Of a DNA stretch of 29,511 nt, positions 16,246-24,008 are shown piece by piece. Each line of letters begins with the position of its first letter. Positions within the stretch are counted from its first letter, which is position 1. A program made the translations under genes and the position numbers. Under the pieces are notes generated by a model. The model worked only from the letters and a program-made list of their open reading frames with translations, was not told where the DNA came from and searched no databases. Source of the stretch: [Scytonema hofmanni] UTEX 2349 (GTDB lineage: Bacteria; Cyanobacteriota; Cyanobacteriia; Cyanobacteriales; Nostocaceae); the NCBI RefSeq assembly GCF_000582685.1, contig NZ_KK073768.1:4833190-4862700 (forward strand). The letters run 5' to 3'.

Positions 16246-17292
16246 TCAGTCAATCGAAGACTTTTGAAATTCCATCACCGTCAGGCTAGTTCCTGTGTAA
16301 ATGGCTTTTTCCAGTTGAAAGCCACTAGCTTGAAACAGATCCTTATATTCTTGTTCTGTGCGCCAGTAACCCCCTGGATTCGTTACCATCATCTGAACAG
16401 CAGCAAGAGCTGGGATCGTCCCATCTGGATATTCTACTGGCGCACCACGAGGTGGAACTAGTGTCTGTAGAAGTATTACCTTACCTTGTTTGGGGAGAGC
16501 TTCTCTGCATCGAGTTAGTACCTTGATTGCGTCTTCAACACCAAAGACGGAGAGGAAATACTTCATCACGATCGCATCTGCACCTTTTGGTATCTCCTCC
16601 AAGGCACTACCACCAACGACTTGCACTGCATCTTCATCAAGTCCCTGGGTTGCTAAAAAAGTTGGAGCTGTCTTAACCTCATGGGGTAGGTCAAAAAGTA
16701 TGCCTTTACAGCCGAATTTCTTGACAATATGGGCAATCAATGCACCTTGATTGCCTCCAACGTCCATAACTGTATCAAATTGACTAAAATCATAGACCTC
16801 AAACAGCGAATCAACAGCCTGATTCGTTAAAAAGCTCATGGCATTGTTGAACAGATTTCTACTATCGGGGTTTTCCGTCATGAAGAACTCGTAGAATTTC
16901 TTGCCATGTGCCCTTTCAAAAGCTACTTCCCCTGTTTTCAACGAATTCCCTAATTCTTTCCAAGCATCCCACATAGAGGGTTCTGTAATATGCAGCACAA
17001 AATGTCCAAGAGAAGGCTCTGCATTTGTAATCAGTTCTTCTGAGAGTTCTGTTGCTGCAAATACACGTCCGGGCTTTTCTACAAACACACCTAAATGAGC
17101 TAAAGCACGCAGAACAACATACAATGTTTCTACTTTTGTAGAAGTGGCTTTTGCGATCGCTTCTACAGTCATTGGTTCTGACTGTAACAGGTTAGGTATA
17201 CCTAAGTTTGTTGCTATATAAAGACACTGACTTTGCCAGTAGCCATAGATCATCTGAGCAAGCTTCTTGGATGCCGAAGTTGTTCCTAACAA
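16246..17292 (-). CDS. Methyltransferase, acetylserotonin-OMT type, with altered active site
   Basis: A 348-residue protein with an N-terminal winged-helix dimerisation domain (YGYWQSQCLYIATNLGIPNL; LYVVLRALAHLGVF) and a C-terminal SAM-binding domain (VMDVGGNQGALIAHIV, near residues 175-190). It belongs to the Methyltransf_2 / acetylserotonin O-methyltransferase family. The family's usual KHILHDW motif, whose second His is the catalytic base, reads MKYFLSVF at 243-250, with Ser248 in place of that His. It may use another mechanism, act on N or C, or be non-catalytic. The start is a TTG at 17292 with GGAG nine bases upstream. It is convergent with mysE and could belong to the MAA pathway or simply flank it; the substrate is unknown. 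Confidence 0.85.
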   Translation of the reverse strand: MLGTTSASKKLAQMIYGYWQSQCLYIATNLGIPNLLQSEPMTVEAIAKATSTKVETLYVVLRALAHLGVFVEKPGRVFAATELSEELITNAEPSLGHFVLHITEPSMWDAWKELGNSLKTGEVAFERAHGKKFYEFFMTENPDSRNLFNNAMSFLTNQAVDSLFEVYDFSQFDTVMDVGGNQGALIAHIVKKFGCKGILFDLPHEVKTAPTFLATQGLDEDAVQVVGGSALEEIPKGADAIVMKYFLSVFGVEDAIKVLTRCREALPKQGKVILLQTLVPPRGAPVEYPDGTIPALAAVQMMVTNPGGYWRTEQEYKDLFQASGFQLEKAIYTGTSLTVMEFQKSSID

Positions 17293-17489
17293 ATTCTATT
17301 TCTCCGTTTTAAAAACTTGACGCTAGTTTCTATCTAGTCCCGAATTACAAAGCTCTAAGTTCAGCAGTCTTCAAGTGTGTGAATATATCATTCAGTAACC
17401 AGAATGAATGCAGATGAACGCAGACAAAGTTGTACTTCATTTGCATAAGAACCGTAATATCATGTCTGCTTGATTACTTCTTAAAACCC

Positions 17490-17564
17490 AAGAACCCCAC
17501 CCCGCCAAAGCTACGCTTTAGCTCCCCTCCCCGCTTGCGGGGAGGGGTTGGGGGTGGGGTTCTT
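17490..17564. repeat. GC-rich multi-arm palindromic element
   Basis: Outer arms AAGAACCCCACCCC (17490-17503) and GGGGTGGGGTTCTT (17551-17564) enclose an inner perfect 11-base stem CCCCTCCCCGC/GCGGGGAGGGG with loop TT (17524-17547) and a small AAAGC/GCTTT stem at about 17507. This cloverleaf-like layout resembles dispersed palindromes often seen between cyanobacterial genes. It lies downstream of the permease gene on its strand and could also stop transcription. Confidence 0.75.
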
Positions 17565-17702
17565 TTATTATGGGTAATTTGGCGGACATGAGATTATATG
17601 TTAGAGACTTTCAGAAAATCAAATATTCATTCTTAATTTAGTATACGGCTTATGTGAGTTTGGGTAGCAAAAAAGAAGGGAAAATCGCATCAACAATATC
17701 TC

Positions 17703-17801
17703 TTAAATTAAGCAATACTTGTTTGAGGCGGTTGTAATCTGCTTTTACCTCAATTGAGACATTTTCTGATTCAATTATTATTCGTCGCTGGGTATACTTT
17801 T
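17703..17801 (-). pseudogene. Fragment of a histidine kinase gene (copy of 1744-1842)
   Basis: These 99 bases align without gaps to 1744-1842 in the intact kinase gene, with about six to seven mismatches (roughly 93-94% identity), in the same orientation. Translated leftward it reads KYTQRRIIIESENVSIEVKA then DYNRLKQVLLNL, against KYTQRRITIESENGSIEVKA then DYNRLKQVLINL in the intact kinase. It covers the start of the ATPase domain and the N box only; no H box or later ATPase boxes flank it, and the frame ends at a stop about 18 codons on. It is a remnant left by duplication or rearrangement. Confidence 0.85.
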
Positions 17802-17831
17802 TAAATCCTGTGAACGGCTACGGTCAATCAA

Positions 17832-19139
17832 TCATGCCCACATAAAGAGGAATCCAATTACAATCATTGCAATGAATATCACCTTACCACCAGGGGCAAG
17901 CTGTTTGTTAATGCTATTTAAGTGTGAGTGCGCTTCACGTTGCTTCCAAATCATTAACGCCGGAATAATCCCTGCTAAAACTGAGACACTAAAGGTTCCA
18001 GAGTAATCTAGAGCGGTAAAAAAGATGCTAGGATTAAGCGCTCCCAGAATCATCGGCGGTGCAAGAATTATTAAATAGAGCGGCTGGCTTTTAGAAAGTT
18101 GATTATTATCAACATTGGAAATACCTTTGAAGAAATCTAGTAAACTGTATACAACTCCGATGAATGATGTTATAGTTGCAAACTCTGAAAAAACAGATAC
18201 TAGCGCTCCTAAGGATTCTCCGGTACTCCCTGAACGTAAAATTTGCAGTGGGTCAAAAATAATTCTGCCATTAGATATATTTTGGACTATATCGGGAGTT
18301 ATGCTTCCCAAAATCACTGCATTCCAGGCTAAGAACATCACCAGGGGAATCCCAGAACCAATGACGATGCAAGAACGAATCTTTCGGGCATCTCCTTCCA
18401 TTTGAGCCACAACTACTGGTACAATGTTGTGGTAAAACATGGCTACCAACATGACTGAAACAGCAGGAGTCACCGCAGTCCAGTTCTGATATAAGAGTTT
18501 GCCAATTTGAAGATGGGTTGAGATCAGCAACAATATTCCTAGAAATGAAGCAATGAGAATCGCTACAAATACATTGTTTAATTTCTCGACAATCTTTTCT
18601 CGCCCAAAATACATCATGCTGCCAAATAAGAGAGTGAACATTGTTATCCCCACCCACTCCGGCAAAACGTTCTGCACATTGCACACAACAGATGCAGTAG
18701 AGACTAGAATCTCTCCACCTTGGGTAATGTATGCCACAAGGAAGGCATAGTTCAAAAACAGATATGCGGCAGCAGCAATCCGCGCTCCCAGAAACCCAAG
18801 GGTATTCTCAACAATGAACAACAGACCTAAATTGGGGCGCCCCACACGATGCATCGTGTTCAAAGTCACTTCTGCGATCATTAGACCTGAGATTAAAGTG
18901 TAGAGCCAAATAGCAATGAGCAGGACTGTTGATGGCAAAACGCCAGACGACAGAGTAACCGCAGGTAAAGCCAGAACACCAGCACCAATAGTTGTTCCAG
19001 CAATAAGTGCAGTGCCTCCTAAAACACTACCCGATTGATGAGTTAGCTTATTACCATCAAATTCGATGTTAGAAAATAATCGCGTGCTTTCTTGGGTTGG
19101 GGTATCCAACTTGAGAGCAGTCTTCATCAGGCGTTGCAT
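17832..19139 (-). CDS. Aromatic amino acid permease (Trp/Tyr permease family)
   Basis: A 435-residue membrane protein with about eleven hydrophobic segments. The first segment contains GGTALIAGTTIGAGVLALPAV, the G-T-IGAG-LALP signature of the HAAAP family (TyrP, Mtr, TnaB; PF03222). Further signs are YHNIVPVVV in the middle and FSEFATITSFIGVVYSLLDF later, both typical of this family. It should import tryptophan or tyrosine by proton symport. The family is common in cyanobacteria, so linkage to the MAA genes may be chance, although MAA and aromatic amino acids share shikimate-type chemistry. The start is ATG 19139; a second Met four codons on is possible. Confidence 0.88.
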   Translation of the reverse strand: MQRLMKTALKLDTPTQESTRLFSNIEFDGNKLTHQSGSVLGGTALIAGTTIGAGVLALPAVTLSSGVLPSTVLLIAIWLYTLISGLMIAEVTLNTMHRVGRPNLGLLFIVENTLGFLGARIAAAAYLFLNYAFLVAYITQGGEILVSTASVVCNVQNVLPEWVGITMFTLLFGSMMYFGREKIVEKLNNVFVAILIASFLGILLLISTHLQIGKLLYQNWTAVTPAVSVMLVAMFYHNIVPVVVAQMEGDARKIRSCIVIGSGIPLVMFLAWNAVILGSITPDIVQNISNGRIIFDPLQILRSGSTGESLGALVSVFSEFATITSFIGVVYSLLDFFKGISNVDNNQLSKSQPLYLIILAPPMILGALNPSIFFTALDYSGTFSVSVLAGIIPALMIWKQREAHSHLNSINKQLAPGGKVIFIAMIVIGFLFMWA

Positions 19140-19491
19140 AATAGAAGGTAGCGCATTGGTGAGAGGTTAAGATTATGACGCATTTGTCAATATATCTAAC
19201 GAATGGAAATAATGCTAATAAATTGAATGGATTGGGCGATCGCTCTTCATCAGTTGACCTAATAAAAGAGGCTTCACCACAGCCAAAAACTGCTTTTTTA
19301 TATTCTTCGGAATGATACAGGACTTTTGTCCAAAGTCCAAGATTTTAATTTAGGGATCTAATATAAAAGACGTAGAGACGTAGCATTGCTACGTCTAATC
19401 AAGGATTTTGGACAACGCATAATTAATTTATACTCCAGCGATCGCATATTATTTCTGTTGATTAAATGCGATCGCATAACCTGGACTTCTA
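19140..19491. other. Spacer between permease and nadK with inverted repeats
   Basis: About 350 bases. It contains a GGACTTT-N5-AAAGTCC dyad at 19320-19338, the palindrome at 19376-19396 (AGACGTAGCA-T-TGCTACGTCT) and an outer pair TTGTCCAAA (19326) / TTTGGACAA (19406) enclosing it, so 19320-19415 may be a small fold-back element. HIP1 octamers occur at about 19237 and 19468. No gene is seen; the 68-codon plus-strand frame at 19386 overlaps the nadK end and is not believed. Confidence 0.55.
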
Positions 19492-20415
19492 TCAATTATG
19501 GTGACTATTATTACTGTAGCGAATCCTTGTCCCCGTCCACAGTAATTTCTCTCGGAGTGTTTGATAATAGGAATAATTTTCCCGCAGAATAATAAACTTA
19601 GAACGACAATCTGCCATTCGCACATCAACACGGTGTCCTGGCCAAATTGAAGTAGCTAAAACCCCATCCATCCACAGCTTGGTATTTAACTCGTAATCTC
19701 CCAAGGGCCAGATGCTAACAACGGAACCGGGAGGTAAGACTAGAGGACGACTAGAAAGACTCATTGGACAAATGGGAGTAATCGTAATCGCTTCCATACC
19801 ATCGTGCATTATCGGACCGTTGGCAGAAACGGTGTAACCAGTGGAACCGGTGGGAGTAGCCAGAATTAAACCATCTCCTTGATACTGATCGACTATCTCA
19901 CCATCAATTTCCATTTCTAAAATTGAAGTGATCATGCGATCGGCGGAAGCAGGTTTAATACTCATATCATTCAAAGCTAGGTAGCGTTCGGTAACAGGTT
20001 CAATATTTGTGCCATGTCCCTCATACACCGCAGCTTGTAACATCATACGCCGCTGGATAGCATAACGATCCTCCAACAATCGATCCCAAACCTTCTCCGT
20101 ATCCTGAAATTCATCCACCGACTCAGTTAAAAACCCCAGATGACCTCCCACATTCACTGCCAATATTGGGATACCAGCTGGGGCTAAATGTCTTGCAGCA
20201 GTTAAAACAGTACCATCACCGCCAAGTACCACAGCCAGATCGATTGGTTGCCCTACAGAAGCCAAAAACACCGGATAAGGATTGTCTTTTGGTCCACTGG
20301 GTCCCATCAACACATGGCATTCGCGGTCTTCGAGTTGCTTGGCACAGACTTCAGCCCAACGTTTACTTTGGGGATCTCTCGCTTTATAAGCAATGATTAC
20401 TTGCTTGAGTTGCAC
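19492..20415 (-). CDS. nadK: NAD kinase
   Basis: A 307-residue ATP-NAD kinase that phosphorylates NAD+ to NADP+. The GGDGT motif is at residues 65-69 (VVLGGDGTVL), followed by NVGGHLGFLTE, LALNDM with Asn149-Asp150, and the glycine-rich GDGLILATPTGSTGYTVSANGP. These together define the family. The start is GTG at 20415, six bases after the ndhE stop codon, so it is the last gene of the ndhA-I-G-E-nadK operon. Cyanobacteria usually have two NAD kinases; which paralogue this is cannot be decided here, although linkage to ndhAIGE is a common arrangement. Confidence 0.93.
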   Translation of the reverse strand: MQLKQVIIAYKARDPQSKRWAEVCAKQLEDRECHVLMGPSGPKDNPYPVFLASVGQPIDLAVVLGGDGTVLTAARHLAPAGIPILAVNVGGHLGFLTESVDEFQDTEKVWDRLLEDRYAIQRRMMLQAAVYEGHGTNIEPVTERYLALNDMSIKPASADRMITSILEMEIDGEIVDQYQGDGLILATPTGSTGYTVSANGPIMHDGMEAITITPICPMSLSSRPLVLPPGSVVSIWPLGDYELNTKLWMDGVLATSIWPGHRVDVRMADCRSKFIILRENYSYYQTLREKLLWTGTRIRYSNNSHHN

Positions 20416-20421
20416 TTCATA

Positions 20422-20727
20422 TCACCACTTAAGAAGATTAAACTGCTCCATATCGACAGTATCACGGTTGCGATAAATGGCAAGCACGATCGCTAAACCA
20501 ACTGCCGCTTCAGCAGCTGCCACGGTAATCACAAATACTGTGAAAACCTGACCTTTAATTAATGTTGAGTCTAGGAAGTTGGAAAATGCCATTAAATTCA
20601 GATTAACAGCATTCAGCATCAACTCAATGGACATTAGCACCCGCACGGCATTACGGCTAGTAATTAAACCAAAGATGCCAATACAGAACAAAGCCGCTGC
20701 TAGTAATAAAAAGTACTGGAGTTGCAT
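20422..20727 (-). CDS. ndhE: NDH-1 subunit 4L (NdhE)
   Basis: A 101-residue membrane protein with three hydrophobic segments, homologous to NuoK. The signature regions ALFCIGIFGLITSRNAVRVL, MSIELMLNAVNLNLMAFS (with the conserved membrane Glu) and FVITVAAAEAAVGLAIVLAI (second conserved Glu) are all present, as is the length. It is a core proton-translocating membrane-arm subunit of the thylakoid NDH-1 complex used in respiration and cyclic electron flow. It lies between ndhG and nadK, but a 337-base gap containing a mobile element now separates it from ndhG. Confidence 0.95.
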   Translation of the reverse strand: MQLQYFLLLAAALFCIGIFGLITSRNAVRVLMSIELMLNAVNLNLMAFSNFLDSTLIKGQVFTVFVITVAAAEAAVGLAIVLAIYRNRDTVDMEQFNLLKW

Positions 20728-20787
20728 GAATTTGTTTGTTAGTCGTTAATCGTTGGTTGGAGCGTGGTTATATCATGTCCCTAGTTA

Positions 20788-20998
20788 GGGCTTGCTGAAT
20801 AAGTCTCTAAAGCGAATCTAGAAGCCACACAGGGTACAAAATGGTTGTTTCGTTGCTCAGTTTCCTAATTTACCCAGCGATCGCACTTCGATTGTGCAAG
20901 GTTTTTGAGACTCTAGATGTTAAACAAGTGCACTTGTTTGATGGAAAAAGACTTGAACCCCTTATCTGGACTACATTACACCTTCATTCAGCAAGCCC
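20788..20998. mobile_element. 211-bp MITE with 6-bp target duplication
   Basis: Perfect 12-base terminal inverted repeats GGGCTTGCTGAA (20788-20799) and TTCAGCAAGCCC (20987-20998) are flanked by TAGTTA on both sides (20782-20787 and 20999-21004). There is no open frame of note inside, so it must be mobilised in trans. The ends resemble those of cyanobacterial IS elements I have seen starting GGG-TTGCTGAA, but the parent IS is not identified here. Confidence 0.85.
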
Positions 20999-21019
20999 TA
21001 GTTAGGACACATATTGTAG

Positions 21020-21040
21020 AGACGTTCCACCGGAACGTCT
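21020..21040. repeat. Palindromic repeat, AGACGTTCC family, copy 4
   Basis: Arms AGACGTTCC and GGAACGTCT with loop ACC, sixteen bases from the right target duplication of the MITE and 25 bases beyond the ndhG stop codon. Confidence 0.8.
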
Positions 21041-21064
21041 TTACCACAGGTAGAAAGTTATCAA

Positions 21065-21712
21065 TTATTCGCGACGAGAACCACCACGATTAATATCAGT
21101 ACCATCTGAGTCAGTACTAGTACCAGCCGATACCAGTTCTCTAGGACGTTCTGGCAAAGTTAAAATGGTTTGCGGCAATCCAGATGATAATGGTTCTGGC
21201 AAATACTCGCGACGCGCCAAAATAATTGCTCCCACCATTGCCATCAGCAACAAAATAGAAGCGAGTTCAAAAGGTAGCAAAAAGTCAGTAAAGAAATGCT
21301 CACCAATTAAAACGACGGAACTTTCACCACCAATAACAGGAGTTGAGTGACTCCAAGGTGTCGCTAAAACCATCGTACTCAATAGGGCAAACAATCCTAG
21401 ACTGACTACCCCCGTTAGGGCTTTACGTATCCAAGAATTTGCAAACGGTACAAAATCTTCCCGTTTATTTACCAACATAATGGCAAATAAAATCAGCACG
21501 TTTACCGCACCGACGTAAACTAGCAATTGCGCTGATGCTACGAAGTCACCATTAAGCAACAGATACAAGCCAGCAATACTAATAAAAACGCCTGCCAACA
21601 TAAAAGCAGAATAGACAATGTTTGAGAACAGCACTACACCAAGTGCTGATCCTACCATCATCACCGCCAGTATGCCAAAGGAAACTATTTGTACTCCTTC
21701 CGCTAGATTCAC
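21065..21712 (-). CDS. ndhG: NDH-1 subunit 6 (NdhG)
   Basis: A 215-residue membrane protein homologous to NuoJ. It has five hydrophobic segments, including VSFGILAVMMVGSALGVVLF, AGLYLLLNGDFVASAQLLVY and VGAVNVLILFAIMLVNKRED, which is the conserved middle region of the family. A hydrophilic C-terminal tail follows REYLPEP. It is a membrane-arm subunit of NDH-1. The start is GTG at 21712 with an AGAGGA ribosome site nine bases upstream. It is in the ndhA-I-G-E order on the minus strand. The 137-base gap to ndhI is filled by tandem repeats. Confidence 0.95.
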   Translation of the reverse strand: MNLAEGVQIVSFGILAVMMVGSALGVVLFSNIVYSAFMLAGVFISIAGLYLLLNGDFVASAQLLVYVGAVNVLILFAIMLVNKREDFVPFANSWIRKALTGVVSLGLFALLSTMVLATPWSHSTPVIGGESSVVLIGEHFFTDFLLPFELASILLLMAMVGAIILARREYLPEPLSSGLPQTILTLPERPRELVSAGTSTDSDGTDINRGGSRRE

Positions 21713-21718
21713 TGTTTT

Positions 21719-21845
21719 TTGTCCTCTGTCGGTTGATTGTCGGTTGATTGTTGGTTGTTAGTTGTCAGTTGTTGCTTGTCAGTTGTTGATTATTCTACTA
21801 ACCACTATCAACTAATCACTATCAACTAACCACTATCAACTAACT
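21719..21845. repeat. Tandem repeats with complementary halves, ndhI-ndhG spacer
   Basis: The right half consists of CACTATCAACTAAC-like units repeated about three times; the left half consists of TTGGTTG, TTAGTTG and TCAGTTG units. The halves are partly complementary (GGTTGTTAGTTG against CAACTAACCAC), so the spacer can fold into a long imperfect hairpin. Confidence 0.7.
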
Positions 21846-21849
21846 AACA

Positions 21850-22434
21850 TTATGATTTTTCCTGTTCCACAAGGTCTTCTGGACGGGCACCGGCGCGGGG
21901 TGCATCTGCTGGCAAACCATGAGGTTCCATCACGCCTTTAGGTAAGTAAACCAGTTCGCGTAGTGGTGTTACCATTGGGTCATTTGTAACTTTGTAAGGC
22001 AAACGACCTAGAGCCACGTTGTCATAGTTCAATTCATGGCGATCGTATGTGGAAAGCTCATACTCTTCTGTCATCGATAAACAGTTAGTTGGGCAATATT
22101 CCACGCAGTTACCGCAGAAGATACAAACTCCAAAGTCGATGCTGTAGTGGTTGAGCTTTTTCTTTTTGCTTGCCTTGTCGTATTCCCAATCAACTACAGG
22201 CAGGTTAATTGGACAAACACGGACACAAACTTCGCAAGCAATACACTTATCAAATTCAAAGTGAATTCTACCGCGAAAACGCTCACCGAGAATCAGCTTT
22301 TCGTAAGGATACTGGACGGTTATTGGACGCCGTTGCATGTGGTCGAAGGTGACAGACAAACCTTGACCAATGTGACGAGCCGCTTGTACCGTTTCTTTGG
22401 CGTAATCACCAACTTGTTTTAGGAACTTTAACAT
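21850..22434 (-). CDS. ndhI: NDH-1 subunit I, 2x[4Fe-4S] (NdhI)
   Basis: A 194-residue iron-sulfur subunit homologous to NuoI. Two classical clusters are visible: CIACEVCVRVCP and CIFCGNCVEYCP, each CxxCxxCxxxCP. The N-terminus (MLKFLKQVGDYAKETVQAAR) and the DHMQRRPITVQYPYEKLILG region are typical of cyanobacterial NdhI. I choose ATG 22434, the usual start; an upstream start at 22455 would add seven basic residues. It sits 32 bases downstream of ndhA. It connects the peripheral electron-input side to the membrane arm of NDH-1. Confidence 0.95.
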   Translation of the reverse strand: MLKFLKQVGDYAKETVQAARHIGQGLSVTFDHMQRRPITVQYPYEKLILGERFRGRIHFEFDKCIACEVCVRVCPINLPVVDWEYDKASKKKKLNHYSIDFGVCIFCGNCVEYCPTNCLSMTEEYELSTYDRHELNYDNVALGRLPYKVTNDPMVTPLRELVYLPKGVMEPHGLPADAPRAGARPEDLVEQEKS

Positions 22435-22466
22435 TTTGTGTCTCTCTCTCTTCAATTTTGGTTGGT

Positions 22467-23585
22467 TTAGCCTCCAAAAGCAACGGGAAAGGCTAGTTTC
22501 AAGGCAGCGGTTAATAGAAGGTTAACCAACGCAATTGGTAGTAAGAATTTCCATCCTAAATCTAGCAATTGGTCAATGCGAACCCGTGGCACTGTCCAGC
22601 GCAACAGAATTGCGAGAAAGACTAAGAAGTAAGCCTTAAGTAAAGTCATGGTGATGCCTAGTGAGGCATCGACGATCTGCAATACGGGATTAGTTTCGCT
22701 GACTCCTACCCAACTGGCAATTAAGTTAAGTGAAATGGGAAAATCCCAGCCACCCAGATATAAAACTGATACCAGCAAGGCAGAAAGCACCAGGTTGACA
22801 TAAGAACTTAGGTAGAACAAGGCGAATTTCATCCCAGAATATTCAGTCTGATAACCTGCTACTAGTTCTTCTTCGGCTTCAGGTAAGTCAAAGGGCAATC
22901 TTTCACATTCGGCTAGCGCGGATATCCAAAAGATGATAAAACCGACTGGTTGTCGCCAAACGTTCCACCCCAAGATGCCGTAACCGGATTGTTGATTGAC
23001 GATATCAACGGTGCTGAGGCTGTTAGACATCATGACGATCGCTAACACCGATAACGCCAAAGGAATTTCATAACTAATCGATTGCGCTGCTGCCCGCAAC
23101 CCCCCTAAGAGGGAGTATTTGTTATTTGAAGCATAACCAGCCATCAGCAAACCAATCGGCTGAATGCTAGACAAAGCGATCCACAAAAAGACGCCTGTCC
23201 CAATATCGCTAATCAGAATATTCTGTCCAAAAGGCACAATCAAATATGACAGGAATACTGGCAGTACAACGATGATTGGACCGAGGGTAAACAGCCAGGG
23301 GTCAGCCTGAGCAGGCACTACATCTTCTTTGAATACCAACTTCAGACCATCAGCTACAGGAGCCAACAAACCTAAAGGTCCTATGTATTCAGGTCCAATC
23401 CGCTGCTGTGCGGCTGCGGAAATCTTCCTTTCCAGCCAAACACAAACCAACACACCAACTGTTGCCCCAATGAGCATCAATATCATCGGCAGGGGCATCC
23501 AAATTGCTTTGGCTGTACCGGATGGTAGCCCCAAATCCATGAGGGATTTAATAAAAGTTCCTTGGAGGTCAATTCCTGGATTCAT
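22467..23585 (-). CDS. ndhA: NDH-1 subunit 1 (NdhA)
   Basis: A 372-residue membrane protein homologous to NuoH, with about eight hydrophobic segments. Conserved pieces are WLERKISAAAQQRIGPEYIGP near the N-terminus (quinone-site loop), GLLMAGYASNNKYSLLGGLRAAAQSISYEIPL, ERLPFDLPEAEEELVAGYQTEYSGMKFALF (acidic quinone-cavity loop), and LRWTVPRVRIDQLLDLGWKFLLP. It is the first gene of ndhA-I-G-E-nadK and is transcribed leftward. The start ATG 23585 has GGAAAA just upstream. A repeat-filled 423-base gap separates it from gltA, so a promoter within 23586-23784 is likely. Confidence 0.96.
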   Translation of the reverse strand: MNPGIDLQGTFIKSLMDLGLPSGTAKAIWMPLPMILMLIGATVGVLVCVWLERKISAAAQQRIGPEYIGPLGLLAPVADGLKLVFKEDVVPAQADPWLFTLGPIIVVLPVFLSYLIVPFGQNILISDIGTGVFLWIALSSIQPIGLLMAGYASNNKYSLLGGLRAAAQSISYEIPLALSVLAIVMMSNSLSTVDIVNQQSGYGILGWNVWRQPVGFIIFWISALAECERLPFDLPEAEEELVAGYQTEYSGMKFALFYLSSYVNLVLSALLVSVLYLGGWDFPISLNLIASWVGVSETNPVLQIVDASLGITMTLLKAYFLVFLAILLRWTVPRVRIDQLLDLGWKFLLPIALVNLLLTAALKLAFPVAFGG

Positions 23586-24008
23586 TTTTCCGTTGTTGAA
23601 GTCATTGAGTCTTAGTCATTTACAACTATTAATTTGAGTTAATATTTGTAAATTTTTCCATTAATAATTCTGCTCTGTTGACGCTTGATTGAAGATTTGT
23701 TGCTAATTCCCATGTTTAGTATATCGTCGGATGGTTTTTGCCCTCCTCTAACTAATGAGAAGTTTTAACTATGGTAATGATTGAGGGCATTGGGCATTGG
23801 GCATTGGGCATTGGGCATTGGGCATTGGCATTGGGCATTGGGCATTGGGCATTGGGCATTGGGCATTGGGCATTGGTCATTGGGCATTGGGCATGGGGAA
23901 TAGAAAGAAATGTCCCTCTGCTTCCTCTGCTTCCTCTGCTTCCTCTGCTCCCCCTGCTCCCCCTGCTCCCTTGTCCCCCAGTCCCCATGCCCCATGCCCC
24001 ATGCCCCA
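23586..24008. other. Intergenic region gltA-ndhA
   Basis: Bases 23586-23784 are ordinary AT-rich spacer and the most likely site of the ndhA promoter. Bases 23785-24008 are tandem repeat (separate entry). Open frames of 67-98 codons in this block on both strands consist of translated repeat units and are rejected. Confidence 0.6.
23785..24008. repeat. Heptamer array (GGGCATT)n followed by pyrimidine-rich arrays
   Basis: About fifteen units of the heptamer GGGCATT, with two variants (GGCATT and GGTCATT), run from 23785 to about 23893. After a short unique piece come about three CTTCCTCTG units, three CTCCCCCTG units and three GCCCCAT units. The array ends directly against the gltA stop codon at 24009. 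The same heptamer recurs three times at 25776-25798. Heptamer arrays of this kind are known from Nostoc-type genomes. Confidence 0.9.

Larger units (their letters stand above)
17293..17831. other. Spacer between methyltransferase and permease genes
   Basis: About 540 bases without an intact gene. It holds a GC-rich multi-arm palindrome at 17490-17564 and a 99-base decayed copy of part of the histidine kinase gene at 17703-17801, each listed separately. The part at 17300-17480 contains only AT-rich sequence with fragments such as GATGAACGCAGAC, resembling pieces of the 115-bp repeat. Confidence 0.6.
20728..21064. other. Enlarged ndhG-ndhE spacer with mobile element
   Basis: Genes in this operon are normally close together. 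The gap is accounted for by a 211-bp element with target duplications at 20788-20998 and a palindromic repeat at 21020-21040. No gene is present. Confidence 0.65.

Noticed and set aside
18271..18684. 137-codon minus-strand ORF within the permease gene
   Set aside because: Out-of-frame shadow on the same strand as an intact transporter; Cys/Ser-rich composition with no domain.
23785..24008. CRISPR array
   Set aside because: The units are 7-9 bases in direct contact without spacers, and no cas genes are present.
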